From Candidatus Poribacteria bacterium (GTDB lineage Bacteria > Poribacteria > WGA-4E > WGA-3G): a stretch of 64,000 nucleotides of DNA. The stretch covers positions 189,560 to 253,559 of the forward strand of contig JAJDTM010000002.1 in assembly GCA_022827185.1 (NCBI GenBank). Reading direction: 5' to 3'. Positions 24,583 to 33,523 of this stretch are shown here, piece after piece (the stretch's first letter is position 1; every line of letters starts with the position of its first letter). A program made the position numbers and the translations under genes. The notes below the pieces were generated by a model. The model saw only the letters and a list, made by a program, of their open reading frames with translations, did no database searches and was not told the DNA's origin.

Positions 24583-25524
24583 TCAACTGAGAACGGTAAG
24601 CGAAGCGTACCGAATATCATTTAGCTCCTCGGCACTGAAGACACCCGCTTGGTAGAGATTCCGATACTCCTCAGAAACACTCTGACCGAATATCATCAGG
24701 TCGTCTGTGTTAATCGTCACCGGTACACCGTAATCAAACAAAACGCGAATGGGATGTGAGGCGAGATTCGACACACCACCCAGCATTACATTGCTCGTCG
24801 GGCACACGTTCAATTGAATCTGGTTCTCCGAGAGCCATCGCATCACTTCAACCGATTCCGCAGCAGCGATACCGTGTTGGACCTCATCCAAATCCAAGAC
24901 TTCAACGGTTCGTTGGACTTCTTCCGCATCGCCAAATTCCCCAACGTGTGCTTTGAGTTTCATTCCTGCGGCACGTGCCTCAGCATATAAGGACTTCACG
25001 GCTTCTGGAGGACATGCTTCTTCATAGCTATACAGATCGATTGATTGAAATAACCTCAATTCGATTGCTTCATGTGCCAATGCCATCAACTTTGGATCAT
25101 CAGCATGCGTCCGCGGAAAACCGAGTTCTGGACGCAGATTAACCTGTGTCCGATATTGCTCAACCAATGCCTCAAGAAATGACTGCACCCCAATTAACTC
25201 ATCTGGATAGTATTCAGCCAACCGGATGTCAAAACTCATCTCAAGCACAACAACGCCATCTTGTATTGCGTCCCTTATCCCTGACGATGCAACAAACTTA
25301 AAACTGTCCGGGGTTATTATGTGATCGCTTAAAACTGCGTTTACGTATTCCATCATCCCTTCAAGTCCTCTCATTTTGGAAGGGGGACGTTCTAAGGAAT
25401 GCCCTAACCAATGTTCCAGATTTTCCAATCGTGTACTTAAGAAAGCATGAGAGTGAATGTCGGTTTTAGGGGCCGTTTTTATAGCGGTTAAGTTATCTGT
25501 GGAGAGTGCTTTAACGAAATCCAT
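24583..25524 (-). CDS. Adenosine deaminase-like amidohydrolase, copy 1
   Basis: 313 residues with the complete metal and catalytic set of the adenosine/AMP deaminase family: TDIHSHAF (HxH), MKLKAHVGEFGDAEE (catalytic His and Glu), EVQHGIAAAES, NVCPTSNVMLGG and VTINTDDLMIFG (Asp-Asp). It is shorter than typical ADA (about 340-350 residues), and GxxH-type nucleoside contacts are altered near the N-terminus. Deamination of an adenosine-like or other aminopurine substrate in the cytoplasm is likely; the exact substrate is unclear. A close paralogue lies at 26071-27024, separated by a GNAT gene. Confidence 0.85.
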   Translation of the reverse strand: MDFVKALSTDNLTAIKTAPKTDIHSHAFLSTRLENLEHWLGHSLERPPSKMRGLEGMMEYVNAVLSDHIITPDSFKFVASSGIRDAIQDGVVVLEMSFDIRLAEYYPDELIGVQSFLEALVEQYRTQVNLRPELGFPRTHADDPKLMALAHEAIELRLFQSIDLYSYEEACPPEAVKSLYAEARAAGMKLKAHVGEFGDAEEVQRTVEVLDLDEVQHGIAAAESVEVMRWLSENQIQLNVCPTSNVMLGGVSNLASHPIRVLFDYGVPVTINTDDLMIFGQSVSEEYRNLYQAGVFSAEELNDIRYASLTVLS

Positions 25525-25567
25525 ATACTATGGTACCTAACTATACTCGACTTTGAATCTACGGATT

Positions 25568-26059
25568 TTACGGTTTGTCAGATTCTGTCAAATCGATGCA
25601 GAATATGGGAAGTTCACGGTTGGGAATACTTGCAGACTTTCTTGTGCCGACCAGCAAGCCGCCCGCTGAGCGATAGAATTGTTCGGCGTTCGGGTCTCCT
25701 TGAATAATCATTTTATTGTATCCGAGGTGCCGTGCTTTTTCTTGCGCGTGCATCATTAACTTTCGACCGTAGCCTTTTCCAATGAGATCAGGATCAACGA
25801 ATAGAAAACTCAGTTCTACTTCAGAAGCAGAAATGTGCTCTAACGAATAAAACCCTATGATGTTTCTCGCATCTTCAATCACAAAAGTTGGGTTGTTCTC
25901 AATGTAGCATTTGTCAATGGTCAGTTCCTCAAGGCAGGCCTGCATAAATCGGTCAGAATAACCCCAATGTGCTTTGGAACGAAATGCGAGTTTGCTTAAT
26001 TGCTCGACTTCGCTCGGTAGAGCCTGTCGAATTTTCCATTTCTGTGTATTGGATACCAT
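25568..26059 (-). CDS. GNAT family N-acetyltransferase
   Basis: 163 residues, a single GNAT domain. IRQALPSEVEQLSKLAFRSK is the N-terminal strand and helix, VELSFLFVDPDLIGKGYGRK contains the core strand and the G-x-G-x-G acetyl-CoA loop, then MHAQEKARHLGYNKMIIQGD and AEQFYRSAGGLLVGTRKS close the fold. All landmarks of an active enzyme are present. It sits between two adenosine deaminase paralogues, eleven bases after the upstream one, so all three may be cotranscribed. The acceptor substrate is unknown. Confidence 0.88.
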   Translation of the reverse strand: MVSNTQKWKIRQALPSEVEQLSKLAFRSKAHWGYSDRFMQACLEELTIDKCYIENNPTFVIEDARNIIGFYSLEHISASEVELSFLFVDPDLIGKGYGRKLMMHAQEKARHLGYNKMIIQGDPNAEQFYRSAGGLLVGTRKSASIPNRELPIFCIDLTESDKP

Positions 26060-26070
26060 TTGTTTTTCCT

Positions 26071-27024
26071 TTACACAATTGGCAAAGGCGAGAGAGACGC
26101 GCGCCGTATATCGTCTAATTCTTCAGCCCTGAAGACTCCTGCGTGGTAGAGGTTTCGATATTCTTCAGCAACGCTCTGACCGAATATCATTAGATCATCC
26201 GTGTTAATTGTCACCGGTACGCCGTTGTCAAATAAGATACGAATGGGATGTGAGGCAAGATCGGACACGCCACCCAACATCACGTTACTTGTTGGACATA
26301 CATTCAACTGAATGTGATTCTCGGAAAGCCATCGCATGATTTCAACCGATTCCGCTGCAGCGATACCGTGTTGAACCTCGTCTAAGTCGAGAACTTCAAC
26401 GGTTCGCCGGATTTCCTCCGCGTCTTCAAATTCCCCAACGTGTGCTTTCAACTTCATCCCTGCATCGCGTGCCTTTGCAAACAGCGGTTTCATAACCTCT
26501 GGTGGACATACCTCTTGACGGCTATAGAGATCAATTGATTGGAACACACCCATTTCTACTGCTTCGTGTGCTAACGCTATCAGTTTTGGATCGTCAGCAT
26601 TTCCACGCGAAAAGCCGAGTTCTGGACGCAGATCCGCTTGTGCTCTATACCGCTCAACCAACGCTTCAACAAACGCGCACAACTCCGTTACGCCATTTGG
26701 ATAGAACTCTGCCAGACGGATGTCAAAGCTCATCTCAAGCATAACTACACCATCTTGGATTGCATCGTCCATTGCCGACACTGCAACGAACTCGAAACCT
26801 TCTCGATGTTTGATGTGAGGTGCTAAAACTGCGTCGGCGTATTCCATCATCCCCTCAACGCCTTTCATTTTAAGAGGCGGTTTGGTTAGGGGGTGTCCCA
26901 GCCAACGTTCTACGCTTTCCCGTCGTGCACTGAAAAACGCATGACAGTGAACGTCCGTTTTAGGAGAGGCTTTTATGGCGGTTAGATAGTTCGTGGAGAG
27001 TGCTTCAACGAAATCAATAGACAT
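26071..27024 (-). CDS. Adenosine deaminase-like amidohydrolase, copy 2
   Basis: 317 residues, closely similar to the copy at 24583-25524 over the whole length: TDVHCHAFF, KLKAHVGEFEDAEE, VQHGIAAAESVEIMRWLSEN, NVCPTSNVMLGGVSDLASHP, VTINTDDLMIFG. All zinc ligands and catalytic residues are kept. The two copies differ mainly in the N-terminal third (RESVERWLGHPLTKPP against LENLEHWLGHSLERPP) and at the C-terminal end. Its stop is 11 bases before the GNAT start. The duplication is probably old enough for substrate specialisation. Confidence 0.85.
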   Translation of the reverse strand: MSIDFVEALSTNYLTAIKASPKTDVHCHAFFSARRESVERWLGHPLTKPPLKMKGVEGMMEYADAVLAPHIKHREGFEFVAVSAMDDAIQDGVVMLEMSFDIRLAEFYPNGVTELCAFVEALVERYRAQADLRPELGFSRGNADDPKLIALAHEAVEMGVFQSIDLYSRQEVCPPEVMKPLFAKARDAGMKLKAHVGEFEDAEEIRRTVEVLDLDEVQHGIAAAESVEIMRWLSENHIQLNVCPTSNVMLGGVSDLASHPIRILFDNGVPVTINTDDLMIFGQSVAEEYRNLYHAGVFRAEELDDIRRASLSPLPIV

Positions 27025-27072
27025 TATGAATTTACATGCTCCGGCTACGGCACACGGCGTGTGCCTGCTACT

Positions 27073-27720
27073 TTAAAGATGAGCGATGTCTCCTCTTTTT
27101 GAATATTCGATGATACGCAAGTATTCACCGTACACGCGACCTCTTGATACTTCGTGCTGATACCAATCTGCTTTAGATACCTTTACTCCGTCATATTCAG
27201 CAAGATATGTAACAGGTGAAAGTATTTGAGAAGGGAAGAATTTCCGCAAGGTTCGCAAGCAGCGACCGCTGTGGTGCGCCTTGCACAGAAACGCGATACT
27301 CTTAGGAGAGATGTCGTGCTTTTCTAAGACATCAAGACTGAAGGCAACATCCTCAAGCGTGTTTGTTGATCTGTCCTGAACGAGGATTACCTCTGATGGA
27401 ACACCGCGTGCCATGAGTTCATCGCGCATTATATGTGCTACAGGTTTGCCTGTTTCAGAATAGAGCCGTCCACTCAAACCGGTGACCGTGACTTTTGGAA
27501 AGCGACCTTTTTGATAATCACGCGCCACAGATTCTAAAATTTCATTATCAATAGTGGAAGTCCCAAAAATAAAAAGGAGATCGGCTGGCTGGTTGGATTC
27601 GGACGTAACAAATACGGTTTGTGTGATACTCTTGATCTTCTCTGGCGACAAATCTTCAACCGCAACTTCCCTTGGAATTGCTGAATGTTTGAGGTTATCA
27701 GTGTCATCGTCTTTTGGCAT
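27073..27720 (-). CDS. YdcF-like DUF218 domain protein
   Basis: 215 residues. The Rossmann-like DUF218 fold is marked by LLFIFGTSTIDNEIL, RFPKVTVTGLSGR, VILVQDRSTNTLEDVAFSLD (the conserved S-T-N-T-x-E segment) and IAFLCKAHHSGRCLRTLRKF with the R-x-x-x-x-R/K pattern. No membrane helix is present, unlike SanA/ElyC-type relatives, so it is a cytoplasmic form as in YdcF. A binding or nucleotide role is suggested for YdcF but not certain. Confidence 0.8.
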   Translation of the reverse strand: MPKDDDTDNLKHSAIPREVAVEDLSPEKIKSITQTVFVTSESNQPADLLFIFGTSTIDNEILESVARDYQKGRFPKVTVTGLSGRLYSETGKPVAHIMRDELMARGVPSEVILVQDRSTNTLEDVAFSLDVLEKHDISPKSIAFLCKAHHSGRCLRTLRKFFPSQILSPVTYLAEYDGVKVSKADWYQHEVSRGRVYGEYLRIIEYSKRGDIAHL

Positions 27721-27794
27721 CTATATCAATTACCTCGAATTTTCATTTTCCGGTCTTATTCAAGTTCCCTTTCCATCCAAAGGGATCACAAAAT

Positions 27795-28568
27795 CTATGT
27801 TTCTTTCTCAGTAACAACGGCGAAACTTACATTGTAAGCCATTTCGTGTGCCCAACTTCCCGGTGTCGCCTCAATATCTGGCTGGGTCCAAGCACGTTCC
27901 TCAACACGCTCAATTCGGAAACCGTTGTCCACAAGTCCGTTGAATATGTCGCTTAAGTAGTGCCGAAAGTCAAATGCACCGTCTGAATGTCTGAAAACAC
28001 GTTCAGAATAAGGTTCGGTGACGCGATAGTATTCACCATCCCATTCCCAAAAATGGTTAGCAGGGTTGCCAAAATCTACGCGATACCGACCCCCCGGGCG
28101 GATGATCTTTGACACACCTTTATAGATTTCATGAACGGAAGGCACCCAACTCGTGGAAGGTCCCTGATAGATGAGATCAAAGGAGGCATCTTCAATCGCA
28201 GACATATCTCGAATGTTGGCGCAAATTGTCTCGACTGGGTAGCCGTAATGCTTCGCGGCAGTAATATCGCCGTTAAGTTGACCTTGTGTGAAATCAATCA
28301 CAGTCACCCGGGCACCGAGCAGACCGAACACTGCTGACTGCTGTCCGCCACCTGCTGCGAGACACAACACATTTTTATCTGCAACATCTCTGAGTAGATA
28401 TGCGGGGTAAATTTGGTAGAGGTGATACGGGACGGGGTCAAGTCCACCTTCAGCATATTCTAAAATATCATCTCTATTGAGGTCGAGCCACGGCACGGTA
28501 AAGCCGTTCTTTTTCACAACTTCGGCTTCCCAATGTGTTCGATTAGCAATCGTAATTTCGTCATTCAT
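27795..28568 (-). CDS. Class I SAM-dependent methyltransferase
   Basis: 257 residues. NRTHWEAEVVKKNGFTVPWL and DPVPYHLYQIYPAYLLRDVA form the N-terminal part, NVLCLAAGGGQQSAVFGLLG is motif I, ARVTVIDFTQGQ motif II, and FDLIYQGPSTSWVPSVHEIY motif IV. The last quarter (HYLSDIFNGLVDNGFRIERV) is the usual methyltransferase cap. The GGGQQ loop replaces the more common GxGxG but is found in small-molecule methyltransferases. The acceptor is unknown. It begins seven bases after the upstream MLE-family stop and is probably cotranscribed with it. Confidence 0.87.
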   Translation of the reverse strand: MNDEITIANRTHWEAEVVKKNGFTVPWLDLNRDDILEYAEGGLDPVPYHLYQIYPAYLLRDVADKNVLCLAAGGGQQSAVFGLLGARVTVIDFTQGQLNGDITAAKHYGYPVETICANIRDMSAIEDASFDLIYQGPSTSWVPSVHEIYKGVSKIIRPGGRYRVDFGNPANHFWEWDGEYYRVTEPYSERVFRHSDGAFDFRHYLSDIFNGLVDNGFRIERVEERAWTQPDIEATPGSWAHEMAYNVSFAVVTEKET

Positions 28569-28574
28569 TTCGAT

Positions 28575-29741
28575 TTATACCATTACACTCTCTATCCACG
28601 CCTCGTCAATTTCGAGACCGAAACCGGGGGCATCTGATGGCGCAACATAGCCGTCTTTGATGACGGAAGTGCCGGGCAGCTTGACCATCTCTTCGAGCGG
28701 TACGCCGGGTGCGGAAACACCTTCAGAACGTTCACCCCACGTGATGGCTGGCATGGCAAATGCAAGATGCTGACCGTAGGGATAGTTCATGCCGCCGTGC
28801 GTAATCACGTTAATCCCATTCGCCTCTGCAATGTGACAAATCTTCGCTGCTGATGTAATACCGCCACACCACAAAACATCTGGTTGGAAGATGTCAACCA
28901 ATCGTCGTCCTGCTGCCGCCGCAAAGACAGTTGGCAGATACCAGTGTTCCCCTGTTGCAAGCGTTTGCCAAGGGAGGCGTTGACGCACCGTCTCGTAGCC
29001 AACAAAATCATCAGCACGGATGTAGTCCTCCATCCACTTCAACCCGTAAGGCTTCATTGTTTCACAGACGCGCACCGTATGCTCTATGTCAAAACCGGTC
29101 CAAGCGTCCAACATCAAGTCAACCTTATCGCCAATTGCTTCCCGTGTCGTTGCTACTAATTCTTCGAGTTTACCTAAGCCTTCCTTCCCTTGCTCTGGAC
29201 CCCACGGTGTGAAGAGTTTTGTGGCTTTGAATCCAAGCTCCATATACCATTCCTGATCGAAACCAGAAGCGTAGCAGAAAATCTTTTCCTTTTGCGGTCC
29301 ACCGAGGAGTTCATAGACAGGTCGCTTCAGAATTTTGCCTTTGAGATCCCAGAGTGCACAATCAACGGCACTGATGGCGTAGCTTGTCAAGCCGGTCGCG
29401 CCAAATGCGGCGGACAATCGCACCATCATGTCCCACAATTTCTCAGTTGCCATGCAATTTTCGCCAACGAGAAACGGGGCAAAATGATCTGAAATGATAC
29501 GGGTCACAGGACCCCCGTAAAGCGAGAGACCGAAACCCCATGTCCCGTCTTCTGCCGTTATAATGCATGCCGGACGCTTCCATTCTGAATAGGAAACATG
29601 TCCCTCTTTTCTATTGAATGATGGATAACGCGTAATGGGTCGGTTCAAGTGATATGTTCTGGATCGACTCGGTGTGCGCGGCGTTGTTGTCGGTTTTGGG
29701 TTGAGTTCGATTTCTACGACGCGAATTTCTTTAATATTCAT
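28575..29741 (-). CDS. Mandelate racemase/MLE family dehydratase (rhamnonate dehydratase-like)
   Basis: 388 residues, full length. The capping domain carries WKRPACIITAEDGTWGFGLS. The barrel shows GFKATKLFTPWG (K-x-T-K on strand 2), DLMLDAWTGFD (first metal Asp), LKWMEDYIRADDF (Glu), QTLATGEHWY (third Glu), DIFQPDVLWCGG (Asp on strand 6) and INVITHGGMNYPYGQHL (catalytic His on strand 7). This layout, with GEHW and the P-D-x-x-W-C-G-G strand, resembles L-rhamnonate and related acid-sugar dehydratases. The enzyme should remove water from an acid sugar, Mg-dependently. Start ATG 29741 has AAAGGAA upstream. Confidence 0.88.
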   Translation of the reverse strand: MNIKEIRVVEIELNPKPTTTPRTPSRSRTYHLNRPITRYPSFNRKEGHVSYSEWKRPACIITAEDGTWGFGLSLYGGPVTRIISDHFAPFLVGENCMATEKLWDMMVRLSAAFGATGLTSYAISAVDCALWDLKGKILKRPVYELLGGPQKEKIFCYASGFDQEWYMELGFKATKLFTPWGPEQGKEGLGKLEELVATTREAIGDKVDLMLDAWTGFDIEHTVRVCETMKPYGLKWMEDYIRADDFVGYETVRQRLPWQTLATGEHWYLPTVFAAAAGRRLVDIFQPDVLWCGGITSAAKICHIAEANGINVITHGGMNYPYGQHLAFAMPAITWGERSEGVSAPGVPLEEMVKLPGTSVIKDGYVAPSDAPGFGLEIDEAWIESVMV

Positions 29742-29965
29742 AGAGTTCCTTTCTATATCAGATGAAATTATAAACTTACCAACTCTAATAATTATGGCAA
29801 TTTAGGAATTCAAAGGGCAACAAGCTTGAAACATTCAAGTTTAATATACTCTATCCTCAGAGAAATCGCAACGGAGAAATTTGCGAGCAGGAAGTTTTAC
29901 TTGTATCATGATCCATAAATAGATGGGGACGGTCATACCTATAGTGTTTAGGCTAATCAGGTCAA

Positions 29966-30850
29966 TTAGGGCTGGCTTACCGAGCTCTTTACCCATCGGT
30001 AGGTGCACTCAATTTGAAAAATGAGAAGTCCAAACTCGATCTTCTCTGTAATCGCAGCATCATCTGTTTGATAGTACTTCAGAACCGCATCAATAACCCT
30101 TTTGGCAACAATACCATCAGGCGGTAAATCTGAGTACATCTCTATAGCGAACTCGGATAGATCTATCGCTGGATCGTGGAGCAAGGCATCAGCGAAATCA
30201 ATAATGGCGAGTTGTTCAAGATTCCTTTGTACAAAAAACAGATGGTTTATCTGAAGATCAGTGTGAACGACAGCCCATCTCTGGTCTAAGGATTCCTGCA
30301 GATTTTCGAGCTTTTCACGCCATTGATTTGTATCGATTTCTGCGGTATTTTCTGCGATAAATGCGAGTTTTTGCCTTGTGTCACGGATTGCCGTTGCGAA
30401 AGGATCAGCAGCGTGTGGGATATAGTCTAAGACCTCATCTGGAAATTTGTGCCTGTGCAGAAAGGTGAGAGAAGTACCGAGAGATTTGCCAAAGGATTCT
30501 AATTCTCCAGCGGTAAATTCTTCAAGTGCTTCTATGGGTAGTGAAGCCCCATTGATTCTTGAAAACATCGCATAGAATCCCTTTTCGTGTAGCATCATCG
30601 GCTTTGCTACAGTGAAAGGCATCGATAATGTGTGTAGGTATTCTGTGAGTTTAGCCTCTTTGAGAAGCCTGGCTCGGTAGGCGTTGCGTGCAATTTTGAG
30701 GATAGCATCGTCGCCGTAGTAGAAGGTAAGACTATCGCCACCGCGGTGGCGGTTGGATATGGGTTTTAGATTTTCAATAGATATATCTGCAGCGAATTTT
30801 TTAAGAAAATCGCGTACGTTCTCTGCTTTAATCTCAGTTGTTTGATTCAT
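29966..30850 (-). CDS. Aminoglycoside phosphotransferase-family kinase
   Basis: 294 residues with the APH/choline kinase fold: DDAILKIARNAYRARLLKEA (the ATP-binding Lys and Glu), WAVVHTDLQINHLFF (the catalytic Asp, with a His where the last Asn usually sits, as in the common HGDLxxRH subgroup), AIIDFADALLHDPAIDLSEF (the Mg-binding Asp of the DFG-equivalent). All residues needed for phosphotransfer are present in some form. The acceptor is probably a small hydroxylated compound; antibiotic resistance should not be assumed. Confidence 0.82.
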   Translation of the reverse strand: MNQTTEIKAENVRDFLKKFAADISIENLKPISNRHRGGDSLTFYYGDDAILKIARNAYRARLLKEAKLTEYLHTLSMPFTVAKPMMLHEKGFYAMFSRINGASLPIEALEEFTAGELESFGKSLGTSLTFLHRHKFPDEVLDYIPHAADPFATAIRDTRQKLAFIAENTAEIDTNQWREKLENLQESLDQRWAVVHTDLQINHLFFVQRNLEQLAIIDFADALLHDPAIDLSEFAIEMYSDLPPDGIVAKRVIDAVLKYYQTDDAAITEKIEFGLLIFQIECTYRWVKSSVSQP

Positions 30851-30930
30851 TGGAATATATTTAGATCAGGTAGGTTGAGCACGATTGTTAAAATCGCGCT
30901 TGAATACAGTTAACCGTTTGTATCTATTAA

Positions 30931-31854
30931 TTAGAGTTTAGCAGATTTGATATTCCCAAAGATGTGCTCCAACACCGTTCGCACCTCCTGATGTTGCTCG
31001 TCCCCGTGCGAAACAGCAGGGATTCGGAGGCGATGGTTGGGATAGAGACCGTGAAGATGGAGTGCTGATTTGATACTCGGTAACCATTCCAATCTTGTTG
31101 CCACCTTGAGCCAAGGTTCCTCATAGCGAAACACAATCTCACGTGCTTCATCGTTGTGCTCTTTGGTCAGAGCATTGTAAAATTTTAGTGCAATGTCGGG
31201 TCGAAAAGGAGCGATGGTGCAGAGATACGCCGTTGAGCCGATCGGGTAACCGAACATAAAATTACGCATCTGTCCGCCGCTGACCACCGCAAAGTTTTCG
31301 TCGGCAGTTGCGCGAATCATGTCATAGTAGGCGTAGAACGGATGCCCGTCGTTTTTTATGCCGACCACTTCGGGACGTTTTGCTAACTCAGCAACGATGT
31401 CCACAGGATAAGGGTCTTGCCACGCTCCCCAAACCAGTAAAGGCATCGGAGCGGCATCCTGAACACTATCAAAATAGCCGACAATAATCTCGCGCTTCAC
31501 CCCTAAACCTGGATGAATCTGGACCTTGACAGCGTCCACTCCGGTACTATCACAGCGTTTCAAAAATTGTCGGCACTGCCCTGGATGCCACCATCCCGTT
31601 GAAGCGATAAACAGTGAACGACCTGATATTTCTTCTGCCAGTTCTGCGGTCAATCGCCAGATCTCTTCATCCGTTAAGCTGCAGAATTCACTACTACCAT
31701 ACGTGAGAAGAATTACTGGAACGTTCTGTTCACACAACCAGTTGACATACTTCCGCATCACGCGCATATCCAGTGAGTCGTCATCGCCAAAACAGATATT
31801 CACCGGCACGACGGGACCTTTCAGACGTTCCACAACACGAATCGCTCGCTCCAT
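30931..31854 (-). CDS. Dihydrodipicolinate synthase/N-acetylneuraminate lyase-family protein
   Basis: 307 residues, normal length for the DapA/NanA class I aldolases. GPVVPVNICFGDDDSLDM is the first barrel strand, NVPVILLTYGSSEFCSLTDE replaces the G-T-T-G-E strand, and EVVGIKNDGHPFY has the Schiff-base Lys of the family. The conserved Tyr of strand 5 (Y-N-x-P) is missing: the segment reads LLVWGAWQDPY. It may be a pyruvate-dependent aldolase or dehydratase with a changed active site; lysine biosynthesis is not implied. It lies 29 bases downstream of the Nudix gene. Confidence 0.82.
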   Translation of the reverse strand: MERAIRVVERLKGPVVPVNICFGDDDSLDMRVMRKYVNWLCEQNVPVILLTYGSSEFCSLTDEEIWRLTAELAEEISGRSLFIASTGWWHPGQCRQFLKRCDSTGVDAVKVQIHPGLGVKREIIVGYFDSVQDAAPMPLLVWGAWQDPYPVDIVAELAKRPEVVGIKNDGHPFYAYYDMIRATADENFAVVSGGQMRNFMFGYPIGSTAYLCTIAPFRPDIALKFYNALTKEHNDEAREIVFRYEEPWLKVATRLEWLPSIKSALHLHGLYPNHRLRIPAVSHGDEQHQEVRTVLEHIFGNIKSAKL

Positions 31855-31882
31855 AAGGCTCCCTCACTCAAATCGGTAAGTG

Positions 31883-32284
31883 TCAAATTTCCTCAGAAAA
31901 TTCAGGAATTGTCAACAAGCCAGCAGTCCACAGAAACGCTCTATCGCGTTCAGTGAGTTCATTCAGACCCATCCACGCAATGTCAACAAGGATTTGATTC
32001 TCTTCTAATTCAGGGTCAATTCCCAAGGATACTGCCTGTGCACCTATCTCTATCAAGTAGGTGTAGTATAGATCATCAGGTGTAAAGGTAACGACAGATG
32101 TTGGGCGGACCACTCTGCCCTGCACACGGCACTCCTCCCAAAGTTCCCGCAGTGCGGCTTGTTCCGGCGTTTCATCCGCTTCAATACGACCACCGGGAAG
32201 GCACCACCATTCTTCTCCTGCGTGGCGGTGCTTGACCATTAGAATTCTTTTCCCCCTATAAACGATGCATTGTGCACGCGACAT
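31883..32284 (-). CDS. Nudix hydrolase
   Basis: 133 residues, a single Nudix domain. The Nudix box is GGRIEADETPEQAALRELWE followed by ECRV: the G-x5-E-x7-R-E-x-x-E-E pattern is kept except that Cys replaces the last Gly. The front strands are CIVYRGKRILMVKHRHAGE and WWCLPGGRI. It should hydrolyse a nucleoside-diphosphate-linked compound with Mg. The following aldolase-like gene is 29 bases downstream. Confidence 0.88.
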   Translation of the reverse strand: MSRAQCIVYRGKRILMVKHRHAGEEWWCLPGGRIEADETPEQAALRELWEECRVQGRVVRPTSVVTFTPDDLYYTYLIEIGAQAVSLGIDPELEENQILVDIAWMGLNELTERDRAFLWTAGLLTIPEFSEEI

Positions 32285-32402
32285 TCACCACTCCTCGATC
32301 CGGTGCCCTATCGAAAACGAAAGAGACCTTTTGCAAATCTCCAAAATTTTACTGTTTTTTAGAACTCCGCTGTGTTCTATGTAGAGATGGCATTGTAGCC
32401 GT

Positions 32403-33296
32403 TCATTGGTGTTCAAACTCGCGATAGGCTTTTAGCAATGCCTCTTGAACGTTTAGAAATTCAAGGTATCCGGGGGGTAGTGGATATTTTGTAACGTCAA
32501 ACGGCTCAAGCGGGTTGTCAATCTTCCGCCTTGTAAAGGCGTAGAGAGCTTTCTGTTCCGATGTCGCTTTAACTACCTGTTCAAACGGGATGTCACAATT
32601 GTTTCGCCACAACTGAGGTTCAACTGCATCAACCATTGCCTGAATTGGTGAAACCTGCTTTCCGAACTTTGAATTCAGAAAGCAAGCCAACCTCTCGGCT
32701 TGGACACGTGGATGACGCACAATATCTTCGTAGTCAAGAAAGAGTCGGTGTTGTGCGTCTTCTGTGTGCTGTAGAATTAGCATCATTATATGCTGCCAAC
32801 GTAGTAAATTCATCGCGACAAAAGAGATACGGACTTCCACATTGGATGGCATAATAAATTTCTGCCATGAGACTGCTGCGTCAAGTGGGTTACGAACCGT
32901 GATTATATAAACCGCATTGCCCCATATCTGTTTCCAAAACGGTAAAAAATGACTAAGTGCAGGATCTTTCCAAAACCAGGGACCTCCTTGGCACATTTCA
33001 GCCATTAGTTCGGTGGCTTTCTTTCGATACACAGGATCAGCAGCCTTTTTCTCTATTCGCTGTTGGAAGTTAGGATCCCACCAAGTTGCTCCAGCATCAA
33101 AATTCCCTAATTCAGCAAGTAAATCCCATAACGGCAAGAATTCCCAATAACCTCTGGGGGCATGCGCATCAGCCTTGTGCAACTTCTCGAAAGGACCCGC
33201 ATACGCACCCCATCTGTGCACCATCTCAGCAACAACGGATGTCCCGCTACGTTCAACACCAAGCACGATAATCGGATGGCTTTCGGGGTCAATCAT
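32403..33296 (-). CDS. Sulfotransferase family protein
   Basis: 297 residues. IIVLGVERSGTSVVAEMVHR is the 5'-phosphosulfate loop of PAPS-dependent sulfotransferases, and VYIITVRNPLDAAVSWQKF is the 3'-phosphate binding motif (R-N-P-x-D-x-x-x-S). The C-terminal part (HRLFLDYEDIVRHPRVQAER, LACFL) matches the family's common end. It should transfer sulfate to a carbohydrate or a small alcohol, or be an inactive relative. No signal peptide is seen. It lies before a strand switch at 33.3-33.5 kb. Confidence 0.85.
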   Translation of the reverse strand: MIDPESHPIIVLGVERSGTSVVAEMVHRWGAYAGPFEKLHKADAHAPRGYWEFLPLWDLLAELGNFDAGATWWDPNFQQRIEKKAADPVYRKKATELMAEMCQGGPWFWKDPALSHFLPFWKQIWGNAVYIITVRNPLDAAVSWQKFIMPSNVEVRISFVAMNLLRWQHIMMLILQHTEDAQHRLFLDYEDIVRHPRVQAERLACFLNSKFGKQVSPIQAMVDAVEPQLWRNNCDIPFEQVVKATSEQKALYAFTRRKIDNPLEPFDVTKYPLPPGYLEFLNVQEALLKAYREFEHQ

Positions 33297-33358
33297 TCAA
33301 ATGTCCTCAAGTGTTTCGTCAATGGTGCCTCATACCAACGCGAGTTACACAATTTTTC

Positions 33359-33387
33359 TTGCACGAAACCGTCTCTTACTGTATGAT
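33359..33387 (+). promoter_or_regulatory. Promoter of the LamG gene at 33524
   Basis: TTGCAC, 17 bases, TATGAT; the predicted leader to GTG 33524 is about 130 bases. Confidence 0.5.
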
Positions 33388-33523
33388 AAAGGCTTATGAA
33401 AGTGCTGTTATCTTTTTGGATTGTACTTGTTTAAAGTATAGCATCTTTCGTTGTTTTTCTCTATCAAAAACTACATCTCTCGTCTCCGTTACTACTGACG
33501 GGGTGTACCTAAGGAGGTAAAAA

